Positions 1 through 12,905 of a stretch of 64,000 nt of DNA are shown in pieces. The stretch's first letter is position 1, and each line of letters opens with the position of its first letter. Source of the stretch: Stictocephala bisonia (Eukaryota > Arthropoda > Insecta > Hemiptera > Membracidae); assembly GCA_035578905.1 (NCBI GenBank), contig JAQJVL010000004.1, forward strand, positions 8,354,144 to 8,418,143, given 5' to 3'. The translations under genes and the position numbers were made by a program. The notes below the pieces were generated by a model that saw only the letters and a program-made list of their open reading frames with translations, had not been told where the DNA came from and ran no database searches.

Positions 1-1170
1 ATCAATATATTTAACTGAAAAGCTTAATCAATATTTTAATTGAAATGTTCTATTTAAAATGTTCCTCTCTTTTTTTAGGTAAGTTGGTGGTGTTTCCTAG
101 CTTTTGACGTATCGAGACAGGTCAGTGCAAATCAGTTTATTGAGACAATAGATTGTAATATCAGCTGATTCTTATAAGAACTCAGACAATTTTAGATTGT
201 AACTATGTTACAGAAATCTTTTTAAAAACACTAGTTGTTAAAAAACACACGAGTATCAATATATTATTTTGGTAACTAATTCATAATTAAGGATAGTGTC
301 TTATATTTAAAAAATTTTTATTTTTATATGACTTAAATATGCAGTAGAAAACATTTTAAACTATTATTTACGCTCCAAATTACTTAAAATTATGTTTTTA
401 TGGAGTGCTTTAAATTAAATATTTTGTAAAATAAAGACGGCTCTAAATAATTACGGATTGACTGACTATATATTAATTATGTTATTATAATATTATAATA
501 TAATAATATATTAATATGCTAATTTGTACTAGTAGCTTCTTACTATGATTTGAAAACAGGAGGAAGTTTCTTGCAGACTAGGCCTAATTAAAAGAATTAA
601 ATAAATGGTTGCATAGCATACAGTTAGTCATCAAGCCAAGTAAAATATTACTTATTAATAGTATTCATCTAACAAATAAAAATATATAAATAAAATTTAA
701 ACTAGTTTTAGCGAGTCACCAATCACCTGAGCCAAACTGTAATTGTTGAAATAGAAAACGTGTTTATTTAGGTGCATTATTATTTGACAGTGGACCGAAC
801 ATATTGCAAAAGTTCTATAAAATAAGAAATTTCTTCAGATATGAGGTGGTAGGATATGGAATGTCACTCTAAGGTTGTGCTGCTGAAAGTCACTTAAAAA
901 CGTTTGAAAAATACAAAAGAAAAATCTGTACTTGCTACTTAATACTCATGAAGATGATTTGGTAAATATATACTTACAAGCAAACACTCATACGCTAAAG
1001 AATTTTTATTATTACAGTGAATTGACTGGACATTTCTTTGATCATCGTTTCGAAATTCCAAATTTTAGAAATTATAGACTGTTTTGGGGAAAGTTTGGCT
1101 AGCATTATAATTCCAAAGCTACAAAATAAACTATCAGATTAAAATGATTATGAATATAATTTTAATAAAT
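1..1170. other. AT-rich stretch, no feature seen
   Basis: AT-rich DNA with frequent stops in all frames. I see no domain, repeat family or RNA gene, only short A/T runs and an AT-only palindromic patch near 480-515. Confidence 0.5.
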
Positions 1171-1172
1171 TA

Positions 1173-1536
1173 AGAAGAAAATATATGTACAGTATGGCTG
1201 CAGTATAGTGGAAGTAAAAATATATGTACAGTATGGCTGCAGTATAGTGGAAGTAAAAATATATGTACAGTATGGCTGCAGTATAGTGGAAGTAAAAATA
1301 TATGTACAGTATGGCTGCAGTATAGTGGAAGTAAAAATATATGTACAGTATGGCTGCAGTATAGTGGAAGTAAAAATATATGTACAGTATGGCTGCAGTA
1401 TAGTGGAAGTAAAAATATATGTACAGTATGGCTGCAGTATAGTGGAAGTAAAAATATATGTACAGTATGGCTGCAGTATAGTGGAAGTAAAAATATATGT
1501 ACAGTATGGCTGCAGTATAGTGGAAGTAAAAATATA
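1173..1536 (+). repeat. Perfect 39-bp minisatellite, about 9.3 copies
   Basis: The unit contains ATATGTACAGTATGGCTGCA and is repeated without any difference I can see between copies. Because 39 is 13 codons, the array stays open as a 13-residue peptide repeat; this is a by-product of unit length and not evidence of a gene. The perfect homogeneity indicates recent expansion or strong homogenisation, unlike the diverged 24-bp and 43-bp arrays that follow. Confidence 0.97.
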
Positions 1537-1539
1537 GCC

Positions 1540-2089
1540 TAATGTAGCATTTCCAGACTACTAATTAATTAAGTAATAATAAACAGCTATCATGGTTTTA
1601 GTGGTTAATTTATTTTTGTTTGTACTATTTTATTTACTATTTATTTTTTAAATTATATTAAATTTAGTTATGATTTAATCTACATTTCTTTTTTTTCGTT
1701 TGATTATAATTGGTTATTATTGTTTCTTTCCTTCATAGTATATCTTAGATGTTAGGGTTTTATTGTTATTATTTTTATTAATTTGTTTGATTACTTGTTT
1801 GTGTATAATCTGTTATTTTAGTATTTGCTATAGATTTATGTATGATTTTCTACATGATGAGTTTCTAATTAATCTAACATATCATATTTGTTTAATCAAA
1901 TGCAATAGCAATTACATTCAACATGGAGAGTACGTGGATTTACATAGATTACATTTAACTTTATTTATCTCCAGAAACAGATTCAAAATTACTGCTTGTG
2001 GTGACTCTTATGGTTTAGGATGGTCTTTTATTCTTACATTGAATTCAACTGATCGAACACATACCTGTTATTATAATTAATTGACTGAT
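1540..2089. other. AT-rich spacer, no gene supported
   Basis: T-rich sequence between the 39-bp array and the foldback. A 105-codon frame at 1763-2080 begins with a hydrophobic stretch but has no recognisable domain and lies in T-rich DNA where such hydrophobic frames arise by chance. Confidence 0.45.
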
Positions 2090-2092
2090 TGT

Positions 2093-3102
2093 AAATGAAA
2101 AGGTTACTGTCGGCGCAGAAATTACATGTACCTGAGTTCGACTAACTAAAAGGTGAACTAAAATTACAATTACACCATTGTTTTCCTCGTTCAATCGTAC
2201 GTTATGACATATGCAATTTTAATATTACTATAAGTTCTAGTAATTTGTTCCTATCTGGAACAAAAAAAAGAGATTTAACTAGTTTTCACTACGCAACAAA
2301 CTTACATTTGTAATATTCAAAAACTATTTACTGTATCGCATTTAAATATTAATTCGTGGTTACAAAAACTCTTTCTATAAGTTTTATACACTTCAGAGTC
2401 TTAATTTATTAAGAGAAAAAGTTCTTATCAAGTTTCTGAAACAATGTTTCCTTGGATTCTAGGGGTTGAAAAACAATTACTTATTCACTATGTAGTTCTT
2501 GTGAAATGTATAGTTACAGTACATTAGTTTTATATGAGTAAGTAAATGTAGTGATTTTAAATGAACTTAATCAATGTATAGTATAAATTGATTTAGATTG
2601 ATTAAAAATCAATGCATTGACTTATGTATATAAAAATATTTTACTGTAACTATACATTTCACAAGGATTACAATATGACCAAGTAATTAATTTTACAACC
2701 TCTAGAGGCCAATAAAACGTTGTTTCAGGAAATGTATAAGAACCTTTTTTTCTTGAAATGTTAAGATTCTTAAATTAATATTATGTATTGAAAGTATTTC
2801 TGTCAACCACGCGATAAAGTATAAATGCGATAGATTGTTGGGTTTTTGAGTAATAAAAGTGGAAAGTTAATGTACAGTGGAAACTGGTTTAATTTCCGCT
2901 AGTCATTTATTTTTACTGAGACAACAATTATTTAAATAGATGAGCAAATTTTAAATTGTAAATTGCATATTTCATAACGTACGATTCAACGAGGAAAAAA
3001 ATGGTGGGATTGGATTTTGTCGTAGGCCTTTTAGTTTCTTAGTAAACAACTCAAGTACATATATAATATCTGATCTGACAGTAGGCCTATTAGACTTCAT
3101 TG
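2093..3102. mobile_element. Long imperfect inverted repeat (foldback/MITE-like), ~1 kb
   Basis: Two arms of roughly 480 bp fold on each other around a centre near 2585. Landmarks pair in the right order: CCTCGTTCAATCGTACGTTA (2185-2204) with its near complement at 2975-2994; CTTGTGAAATGTATAGTTAC (about 2498-2517) with 2645-2664; the 2430-2470 stretch (TTTCTGAAACAATG...) with 2690-2735; and the outer ACTGTC (about 2107) with GACAGT (about 3078). Arms differ by substitutions and indels, so this is an aged palindrome. No transposase frame lies inside. It could be a foldback or MITE-type element, or an inverted duplication; I did not find a convincing target-site duplication. Confidence 0.8.
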
Positions 3103-3457
3103 CAGTGTGCACTTACTTTGTGAGATGGCCTATTTACGTCCTTTTGTTATGTGTCCAACTCGTGTAATAGGCCCAGCTCTCAGGCTTGAACTAATATTGT
3201 CGGTAATCTGCAACATGGAGTTTGTAATTATTAAAGCTTAGTTACTTTTAAAATAATTAACTCCATCATCGTAGTTTGAGGATGTTAATAGTCCACACAG
3301 AACACAAAACTAGTTTCCTGTACACAGATTATAATTCACAAAGCTATGTATATTCTTATTGTGCCTTAAAGCACCTTTTATATTGTGTTATTTAATTGTA
3401 CATAAAAAACAACAAATTAAAATCACTAAACACGTAATTTTTTTTAAAAGTAAGACA
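3103..3457. other. Spacer, nothing recognised
   Basis: Sequence between the foldback and the 24-bp array. No gene or repeat visible. The TAGGCCT word occurs just upstream (about 3022, 3083) and recurs elsewhere in the window. Confidence 0.4.
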
Positions 3458-4155
3458 TTTTAGTTTTCCTGCAATAGTACATTTTAGTTTTCCTGCAATA
3501 GTATAATTTTGTTTTCCTGTAATAGTATATTTTTGTTTTCCATCAATAATACATTTTAGTTTGCCTGCAATAGTATATTTTTATTTTCGTGCAATAGTAT
3601 ATTTTTGTTTTCCAGCAATAGTATCTTTTTGTTTTCCATCAATAGTACATTTTAGTTGGCCTGCAATAGTATATTTTAGTTTTCCTGCAATAGTATATTT
3701 TTGTTTTCCGGCAATAGTACATTTTAGTTTTCCTGCAACAGTAAATTTTAGTTTTCCTGCAATAGTACATTTTGGTTTTCCTGCAATAGTATCTTTTTGT
3801 TTTCCTGCAATAGTATAGTTTTGTTTTCCAGCAATAGTATCTTTTTGTTTTCCTTCAATAGTACATTTTAGTTTTCCTGCAATAATACATTTTTGTTTTA
3901 ATGTAATATTAAATTTTAGTTTTCCTGCAATGGTACATTTTAGTTTTCCTGCAATAGTACAATTTTGTTTTCCAGCAATAGTACATTTTAGTTTTCCTGC
4001 AATAGCATATTTTTGTTTTCCTGCAATAGTACATTTTAGTTTTCCAGCAATAATAAATTTTTGTTTTCCTGCAATAGTAAATTTTACTTTTCCTGCAATA
4101 GTAAATTTTAGTTTTCCAGCAATAGTACATTTTTGTTTTCCTGCAACACTACATT
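3458..4155. repeat. 24-bp minisatellite, about 29 diverged copies
   Basis: Units read approximately TTTTCCTGCAATAGTACATT plus TTAG, with frequent variants (ACATTTTAG/ATATTTTTG, CCTGCA/CCAGCA/CCATCA). The 24-bp period gives long open frames on both strands (8-residue peptide repeats), which I regard as artefacts. Divergence is high compared with the 39-bp array upstream, so this array is older or less homogenised. Confidence 0.95.
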
Positions 4156-4255
4156 TTTGCTCATACTATACATGTTTTTGAAACTGCCCTCAGAGATATA
4201 CGAGTAAGACAATTAAAAGAACTGATAACTATATTAGAGTTTATAGTAGAGCACA

Positions 4256-7200
4256 TGTTCATTTTCATTGGTGCTGGTTAGCAGTCATACAGTAACTAAA
4301 TTAATTTTCATTGGTGCTAGTTAGCAGTCATACAGTAACTGAATCAATTTTCATTGGTGCTAGTTAGCAGTTATACAGTATCGGAATCAATTTTCATTGG
4401 TGCTGGTTAGCAGTCATACAGTAACTAAATTAATTTTCATTGGTGCTAGTTAGCAGTCATACAGTATCGGAATCAATTTTCATTGGTGCTGGTTAGCAGT
4501 CATACAGTAACTGAATCAATTTTCTTTGGTGCTTGTTAGCAGTTATACAGTATCGGAATCCATTTTCATTGGTGCTAGTTAGCAGTCATACAGTATCTGA
4601 ATCAATTTTCATTGGTGCTAGTTAGCAGTCATACAGTAACTGAATCCATTTTCTTTGGTGCTTGTTAGCAGTTATACAGTATCGGAATCAATTTTCATTG
4701 GTGCTGGTTAGCAGTCATACAGTAACTAAATCAATTTTCATTGGTGCTAGTTAGCAGTCATACAGTATCGGAATCAATTTTCATTGGTGCTGGTTAGCAG
4801 TCATACAGTAACTAAATTAATTTTCATTGGTGCTGGTTAGCAGTCATACAGTAACTGAATCCATTTTCATTGGTGCTAGTTAGCAGTCATACAGTATCTG
4901 AATCAATTTTCATTGGTGCTAGTTAGCAGTCATACAGTAACTAAATCAATTTTCATTGGTGCTAGTTAGCAGTCATACAGTATCCGAATCAATTTTCATT
5001 GGTGCTGGTTAGCAGTCATACAGTAACTAAATCAATTTTCATTGGTGCTAGTTAGCAGTCATACAGTATCGGAATCAATTTTCATTGGTGCTGGTTAGCA
5101 GTCATACAGTAACTAAATTAATTTTCATTTGTGCTGGTTAGCAGTTATACAGTAACTGAATCCATTTTCATTGGTGCTAGTTAGCAGTCATACAGTATCT
5201 GAATCAATTTTCATTGGTGCTGGTTAGCAGTCATACAGTAACTAAATCAATTTTCATTGGTGCTAGTTAGCAGTCATACAGTATCGGAATCAATTTTCAT
5301 TGGTGCTGGTTAGCAGTCATACAGTAACTAAATTAATTTTCATTGGTGCTGGTTAGCAGTCATACAGTATCTGAATCCATTTTCATTGGTGCTGGTTAGC
5401 AGTCATACAGTAACTGGATCCATTTTCATTGATGCTGATTAGCAGTCATACAGTATCTGAATCCATTTTCATTGGTGCTGGTTAGCAGTCATACAGTAAC
5501 TGGATCCATTTTCATTGATGCTGATTAGCAGTCATACAGTATCTGAATGCATTTTCATTGGTGCTGGTTAGCAGTCATACAATAACTGGATCCATTTTCA
5601 TTGATGCTGATTAGCAGTCATACAGTATCTGAATCCATTTTCATTGATGCTGATTAGCAGTCATACAGTATCTGAATCCATTTTCATTGGTGCTGGTTAG
5701 CAGTCATACAGTAACTGGATCCATTTTCATTGGTGCTAGTTAGCAGTCATACAGTATCTGAATGCATTTTCATTGGTGCTGGTTAGCAGTCATACAGTAA
5801 CTGGATCCATTTTCATTGATGCTGATTAGCAGTCATACAGTAACTAAATTAATTTTCATTGGTGCTGGTTAGCAGTCATACAGTAACTAAATTAATTTTC
5901 ATTGGTGCTGGTTAGCAGTCATACAGTATCCGAATGCATTTTCATTGGTGCTAGTTAGCAGTCATACAGTAACTGGATCCATTTTCATTGGTGCTAGTTA
6001 GCAGTCATACAGTATCTGAATGCATTTTCATTGATGCTGATTAGCATTCATACAGTATCTGAATCCATTTTCATTGGTGCTGGTTAGCAGTCATACAGTA
6101 ACTGGATCCATTTTCATTGGTGCTAGTTAGCAGTCATACAGTATCTGAATGCATTTTCATTGGTGCTGGTTAGCAGTCATACAGTAACTGGATCCATTTT
6201 CATTGGTGCTAGTTAGCAGTCATACAGTATCTGAATACATTTTCATTGGTGCTGGTTAGCAGTTATACAGTAACTGGATCCATTTTCATTGGTGCTAGTT
6301 AGCAGTCATACAGTATCTGAATGCATTTTCATTGATGCTGATTAGCAGTCATACAGTATCTGAATCCATTTTCATTGGTGCTGGTTAGCAGTCATACAGT
6401 AACTAAATTAATTTTCATTGGTGCTGGTTAGCAGTCATACAGTATCTGAATCCATTTTCATTGGTGCTGGTTAGCAGTCATACAGTAACTGGATCCATTT
6501 TCATTGATGCTGATTAGCAGTCATACAGTATCTGAATCCATTTTCATTGGTGCTGGTTAGCAGTCATACAGTAACTGGATCCATTTTCATTGATGCTGAT
6601 TAGCAGTCATACAGTATCTGAATGCATTTTCATTGGTGCTGGTTAGCAGTCATACAATAACTGGATCCATTTTCATTGATGCTGATTAGCAGTCATACAG
6701 TATCTGAATCCATTTTCATTGATGCTGATTAGCAGTCATACAGTATCTGAATCCATTTTCATTGGTGCTGGTTAGCAGTCATACAGTAACTGGATCCATT
6801 TTCATTGGTGCTAGTTAGCAGTCATACAGTATCTGAATGCATTTTCATTGGTGCTGGTTAGCAGTCATACAGTAACTGGATCCATTTTCATTGATGCTGA
6901 TTAGCAGTCATACAGTAACTAAATTAATTTTCATTGGTGCTGGTTAGCAGTCATACAGTAACTAAATTAATTTTCATTGGTGCTGGTTAGCAGTCATACA
7001 GTATCCGAATGCATTTTCATTGGTGCTAGTTAGCAGTCATACAGTAACTGGATCCATTTTCATTGGTGCTAGTTAGCAGTCATACAGTATCTGAATGCAT
7101 TTTCATTGATGCTGATTAGCATTCATACAGTATCTGAATCCATTTTCATTGGTGCTGGTTAGCAGTCATACAGTAACTGGATCCATTTTCATTGGTGCTA

Positions 7201-7930
7201 GTTAGCAGTCATACAGTATCTGAATGCATTTTCATTGGTGCTGGTTAGCAGTCATACAGTAACTGGATCCATTTTCATTGGTGCTAGTTAGCAGTCATAC
7301 AGTATCTGAATACATTTTCATTGGTGCTGGTTAGCAGTTATACAGTAACTGGATCCATTTTCATTGGTGCTAGTTAGCAGTCATACAGTATCTGAATGCA
7401 TTTTCATTGATGCTGATTAGCAGTCATACAGTATCTGAATCCATTTTCATTGGTGCTGGTTAGCAGTCATACAGTAACTGGATCCATTTTCATTGGTGCT
7501 AGTTAGCAGTCATACAGTATCTGAATGCATTTTCATTGGTGCTGGTTAGCAGTCATACAGTATCTGAATCCATTTTCATTGATGCTGATTAGCAGTCATA
7601 CAGTATCTGAATCCATTTTCATTGGTGCTAGTTAGCAGTCATACAGTATCTGAATGCATTTTCATTGGTGCTGGTTAGCAGTCATACAGTAACTGGATCC
7701 ATTTTCATTGGTGCTAGTTAGCAGTCATACAGTATCTGAATCCATTTTCATTGGTGCTGGTTAGCAGTCATACAGTAACTGGATCCATTTTCATTGATGC
7801 TGATTAGCAGTCATACAGTATCTGAATCCATTTTCATTGTGGGCTGGTTAGCAGTCATACAGTATCTGAATCAATTTTCATTGGTGCTGGATAGCAGTCA
7901 TACAGTAACTGAATCCATTTTCATTATTTC
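4256..7930. repeat. 43-bp satellite array, ~85 copies
   Basis: The unit begins TTTTCATTGGTGCTGGTTAG and continues CAGTCATACAGTAACTGAAT plus three bases. Consecutive units often alternate between GTAACT and GTATCT endings, giving an 86-bp dimer tendency, and a GATGCTGATTAG variant is interspersed from about 5430 onward. 43 is not a multiple of 3, so the array is not coding. The array decays at its right edge (7830-7930). Confidence 0.97.
5290..7439. repeat. 1075-bp higher-order duplication (25 units) in the 43-bp array
   Basis: Rare variants recur at one fixed distance: TTAGCATTCA at 6041 and 7116, the CAATAACTGG variant at 5581 and 6656, and the GTATCTGAATCC junction near 5346 and 6421. All differ by 1075 bp, exactly 25 units of 43 bp. 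The copies are about 5290-6364 and 6365-7439; outside these limits the variant order no longer matches. Confidence 0.93.
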
Positions 7931-8889
7931 ACTGCTGTATTATTATTTCCATTGCACTTTGAAAAAAAATAGACTGAATGATTTAGGCTTTGTGTTTTGA
8001 AGTATTTAATAACTGTAAATTGTACATTAGATTCGAAAATCTTGCATAAATATCCATTATGATATGGTAAAATGGAATTTGTTTTACAATTATTAAATAT
8101 AAACATCTACTTGTGATTTCATTTCAATGGAACTTAAACACTAGATGAATTTGAAGTACACCCCCTGAAATATTGTACTTCATGGCCATATCTGATAAGT
8201 TGAACATTACTCCCCTCATAAAAATAAATAAATAAATCATTCTACGAAAGAAAAAAATTGTTTTCGCACTAAAATATTTCGATACTGTTTGTTATTATTT
8301 ATTTGCAAAGAGAATTGCAACAAACCAGTCAGTAATATGATATTAAGTGCCTAAATGATTAACTGTGATCAGTGGAATGAGATTCCCTCCGGGGTTTTGC
8401 CAAATCGCATAGGTTAATTAATATTACATCGGTATATTCTCATTATTTATTTACATTCATTGGCTAAAAACTCTTAAATTAACTAAAATAATTTGTTCAT
8501 ACAAGTGAGTGGAATGTTAGTTATTATTGATATTAGTTATTATGTAATTAAACCTATCATTATACATCTCAGTTCCTTTCATATCCATTGTGGCGAATAT
8601 ATCCTCAAAACAATATAACTAAACAAAACATTTTTATGAATATCTATTGTGAGATTATGACTCACCGACACTAATTTTATTTTAGAAATTTCCTTAATAG
8701 CGTAGTATGAGCAGATAAAAAATCTTATCATGACTGTTGAAATTTAATTTAATAGTGCATAAGTTTAGACTTTTGTACTCCTAGCATCTAATTTTTAAAT
8801 TTAGATGAAGGGATTCTCATTTATTCGATTAGTGGACTTTTAAGCCAGTTTTGATACTAATGTTCTTCAACTGATCTTTACATTCTAGT
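7931..8889. other. AT-rich spacer, nothing recognised
   Basis: No coding frame with recognisable content, no array and no element end seen between the 43-bp satellite and the low-complexity block. Confidence 0.4.
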
Positions 8890-9180
8890 CATAAGTGACC
8901 ACATTACTTAGACGAACATTTTCATAAAGTCGAAAATTTCTAAAAAGTCAAACATTTTGAGATTAGTCGAACATTTTCAAAAATTCCTAAAATTCCATAA
9001 AAGTAATTTTTTTTTATAAATTTTGGAAATTTTGGAAAAGTCGAAAAATTCAAAAACTTTTCTAAAATTTCGAAAAAAGTCTTTCTTCCTCTCCCCCTCC
9101 CCTTCCCTTCCCCCTCCCTTCCCACTCCCTTCCCCCTTTCTTCCCCCTCCCTTGCCCCTCCCTTCCCCCTCCCTTCACAA
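8890..9180. repeat. Low-complexity block: GAA/TTT-rich then (CCCTT)-like
   Basis: 8910-9075 is built from AAAATTTC/GTCGAAAA-like words that can fold on themselves. 9085-9180 is a C/T-only tract of CCCTCCCTTCC words. Apparent frames through it are compositional. Confidence 0.8.
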
Positions 9181-9242
9181 TCCCTTAGGATTACACCTCT
9201 GTAATACTCTGTGTACCCTACACTAAGTATTTGTCACACAGA

Positions 9243-9563
9243 GTACCCACCCACCCATACACATGCAGTGGTATTGACCCACCCACCTAACCATACACAT
9301 GCAGTGGTATTGACCCACCCACCCAATCATACAAATGCAGTGGTATTGACCCACCCACCCAACAATACACGTACAGTAGTATTGACCCACCCGCCCACCT
9401 ATACACGCACTGTGGTATTGAACCACCCACCCACCCATACACGTACTGTGGTATTGACCCACCCACCCACCCATACACGTACAGTGGTATTGACCTACCT
9501 GCACACCCATATACGCACTGTGGTATTGACCCACCCGCCCACCCATACACGTACAGTGGTATT
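9243..9563 (+). repeat. 36-bp dispersed minisatellite, array 1
   Basis: About nine units of CATACACGTACAGTGGTATT followed by a 16-base spacer of GACCCACCCGCCCACC type. The array stops exactly after GTGGTATT at 9563 and unrelated sequence follows. The 36-bp period keeps several frames open on both strands (12-residue peptide repeats), which are not genes. Five more arrays of the same family are in this window. Confidence 0.95.
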
Positions 9564-9621
9564 AGCTATTGGTGGACCAGCTGTATGTAAATTAATTAAT
9601 TATATGTAAATTAAATTAACC

Positions 9622-9795
9622 AACCCGCCCACCCATACATGCAGTGCTATTGACCCACTCGCCTACCCAAACACGTACAGTAGTATTGACCCACTCGCCT
9701 ACCCAAACACATACAGTAGTATTGACCCACTCGCCCACCCAAACACGTTCAGTGGTATTGACCCACCCACCCACCCAAAAACGTGCAGTGGTATT
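9622..9795 (+). repeat. 36-bp dispersed minisatellite, array 2
   Basis: About five units of the same family, separated from array 1 by 58 bp of TTAATTA-rich sequence. It ends at GTGGTATT (9795), the same register as array 1, and is followed by unrelated sequence. Confidence 0.93.
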
Positions 9796-9799
9796 GTTA

Positions 9800-12700
9800 G
9801 CCGACAGTAACACATAATCAAATAAAAAACGTTTATTTGTATATAACATATTTTGTATAGTATATATTGTCAGTTTTATACAATGTGCTATGTAATAAAA
9901 AAACAACTATTACACATTCTTTCAAATAGTATAATAATTCTAGTGTGTGATAATATTGAGTTGAGTTATAAAATTAACATAGTTAATGTTATTTTTAGTT
10001 TAACAGGCAATGCATTAATACATTTAATGCCTATTAATGATGTTCCTTTTTTAAAATATTCTATAATTTTTTCTGAACGGATAATTCATTTCATAATTAT
10101 AAATATTTAATCCAAGACGTATTTAACATTTCTATCTTATAAAAATTATGTTTTACCGATCGAGTTAAATTCAATTTTAAATCTCTTTAAACTGCTTGTT
10201 TTTAGTCTTGTCAGATTTTAGGTAAAGATTATGCTTTAGACGAATAGGATATATGAGACTAATGTTAATGTGGGATTAAATAACTATGTTCAAGGCAGAA
10301 TTGCATAATATTTTAGGCAAAAAGACTAGAAATGCTCTTGAAACTAAATTATTGTTATGAATGGTTAAACTGACGTTACTGTCAATTAAAAATGTAGTTT
10401 GGTCGATCTGAGTTATTGGAAGATATAAGTTGAATGGTTTTGATATTTTAACTGGGATGAAAAGCCTGTTATAAAATATTAAATACAGTAATTAAATGTA
10501 ATAAAGGAGCTAAACATTCCTTTGTTTCTTTGTATTAGTATGTAGGGAACCTATTCATAGTCACAAGCGTATATTTAACGGAATGGATCATCTATAATAC
10601 ATCAGTTTGTTGCAAGGGTTTGCAGCAAATATTTGTGGAACCATTCAAATTATTCAATATTGGTATAGTTTGATTGAAAATAGCCTACCTGCATCGTGTT
10701 TTCGTAAATCATATTACTTAGGATTTTAATAAAATAGTTCTTAACATGATAAATTACATTTTTATTACATTTTCTTTCTCATACGTTTTATGATTATCCT
10801 CAATTGTCTTATTAATTAATGTTTCAAGTAGTCTTGCTTATATTCCAAGAATTTTTAGTTTTGCAATAAACTAGGCTTTGTTTTTATTTCTCAATTCAGT
10901 GGCAGAGGGGCTCACCTTTTACAATTAATTAGTTTTGGATCTTTGGTTCTCCTAGATATTTTATTGGTAACTATGCACTTTTTAGACGCCTTCGAAATGC
11001 TATTTATTGTTGAAAAAGTGGTGATATATGAGTTTATAATTCTTGAAGAGGTTGATTTTAGCTGGTGAAAAATGGTTTTTAACGAAAAATCAAAAACTAT
11101 TTTTTATGTGATATTGAAAAACAACCTTTTTTTAACTATTATGAGTTTTCCCCTAGTTTATATTTTTAATTTTACTTGTTATTTAATGCTTAACAAGAAT
11201 ACATAATTGGTTTTTCAATAAAATAAATTTTTCGGCCTGTAAAGCCCACTTTTTACTTACCTAACCAAACACAACTTTACTTATTCCAGTCTCAACCAAA
11301 CCAATAACCAAAATTGATATTCTCAACAAAATTCATAATTTGCGTTAAATTGGGATTATCAATTTAATGTAAATTAAGTTCATTAAATTGGTGATTTGCC
11401 GCAAACATAGTTTTTCCATTATATCTGGAGAACTATTTGTCTTAGACCAAAATAGTTTAGCGTTTTGTGTTTAGCACAAAAAACATCAAACACTAAACTA
11501 AAGAATAACATTAAAAAAAGTTATAAAAATCAAGAAACAATGGAGATAGGTAAAACGAAAAATAAAGTATCCCAAAATGAAGAACTTTCGTTTATTTTTT
11601 CGTATAAAACATTATTTCCACGGAATAAAAAGCGTTTTCTCATATATTACAGACCTGATTCTACCCAAACAAATTAAAAAAGTGTTAAGTCAATTTGCTA
11701 ATTAGTTGAGGAATAATCGTTTTTATTTGTTAATATAAGTAAAAATATTATCGGAAAATTCTATCAAACATATTTTATTCGTCTTAAACCACTGCATAGT
11801 AAACCTGCACTAATTCAGGTTGCACGCAATATTGACGTTTTGAACAACTCAATCACTACTGACTGAATAAGGGACCTCACAGGTAAGATGTTTGCTGAAG
11901 ACCATCTTTTTTAGATATTAGAGAAAGGAATACTCTTGTCAGAATTACGTAAAACATTCCATCCTCAGCCTTTCAACCCATGTCTTTTTTAATAATTTTT
12001 GACGCCAGATTATAGCAAATAACTACGTCAATCTTCTTGTTCCCAGATTAGTAGATTCAAACGGGATACCCTTCCCCACTGGAGATTTAAAAAGCTTTAC
12101 ATCTCAGGATGAATTCAGCTATCTTCCGGATCAATGAAATATACTGAAATGACAAAATAACTCTTTGCTCTAGTGATGAATGCTTTCCCCGCATCCCCAG
12201 ACCAAAATCATACGAAAGGTACTTCCCAAAAAAATGTGCTGCCTTCCATCCCGTTTGGTCATGGCTCCCTTTACTCAGCGTTTGGAAACGGCAGACTGAC
12301 GCTGCTGAGGAATCAGCAAAAGCAAGAGAATCCGATAGCCAGGGATTTTATATACATTTTAATTTGATACTATTTATTTAATATTCGGCACTGGTGGTAC
12401 AGTAACCCAGCTACTTGGGCTCAAAGTGCTTGGGAGATAGTAGGTTCCATGTAGGTTCCATGATCGGTTCTCTTAACACCTTCACGGCGTCCACTCAATG
12501 GTTGCCATTGACGTGGACACTACTAGAGAAGTATGGGATGTCCTTGTTGGATAGTAGCCACGTTTCAAATGTTGTGTAGGGAAGAGAACTGAGTGTCAAA
12601 TTGAAATAAATAAAAAGTGTCAAATTCAATACTAGCCTGTCTTAAACAGAGTTACTGCTAGAACTGAGAGCTGGAATTTGCGTATCATAATGTGATTAAA

Positions 12701-12900
12701 TATAGTTTTTTTTTTCTGTGGAGTCGTTCGGTAGAAAACATATTTTAAGTTGTAGTCATCACCAAGAGATTGTCCTAATACATACTTTTTGTCGCTACTT
12801 TAGTAGATAGACATCCTGCTTATTTAAGTAAAACAACAACATTTAAGAGAAATACCAATCACTCTAAAATTTTTGGCAGATATGCTATCTATTCTGATAG
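9800..12900. other. 3.1-kb AT-rich region, no gene recognised
   Basis: Frames longer than 60 codons at 9853-10110, 11465-11677 and 12173-12367 show no domain. A moderately GC-richer patch at about 12,040-12,320 could be an old coding fragment but I cannot name it. A short direct repeat GTAGGTTCCAT occurs at about 12,443-12,462. Confidence 0.35.
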
Positions 12901-12905
12901 CATAG

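Noticed and set aside
1208..1537. 109-codon open frame of 13-residue repeats
   Set aside because: It follows only from the 39-bp unit being a multiple of three; no start context or flanking coding signal.
1763..2080. 105-codon frame with hydrophobic N-terminus
   Set aside because: No recognisable domain; T-rich DNA gives hydrophobic frames by chance, and it abuts a foldback element.
3561..4181. Frames on both strands in the 24-bp array
   Set aside because: Unit length divisible by three opens frames on either strand; peptide repeats are compositional.
4256..7930. CRISPR-like array
   Set aside because: The 43-bp units have no unique spacers and the context is eukaryotic; it is a satellite.
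9243..9563. CRISPR-like repeat-spacer pattern (20-base core, 16-base spacer)
   Set aside because: The 'spacers' are themselves repeats of C-rich words; eukaryotic minisatellite.
9211..9906. His/Pro/Thr-rich and Gly/Trp-rich frames in the 36-bp arrays
   Set aside because: Open on both strands and in several phases because of the 36-bp period; same at 22.3 kb and 59.4 kb.
12040..12367. Possible hAT/zinc-finger-like coding scrap
   Set aside because: A few aromatic and Pro-rich words suggested it, but no Cys pattern or catalytic motif could be found.
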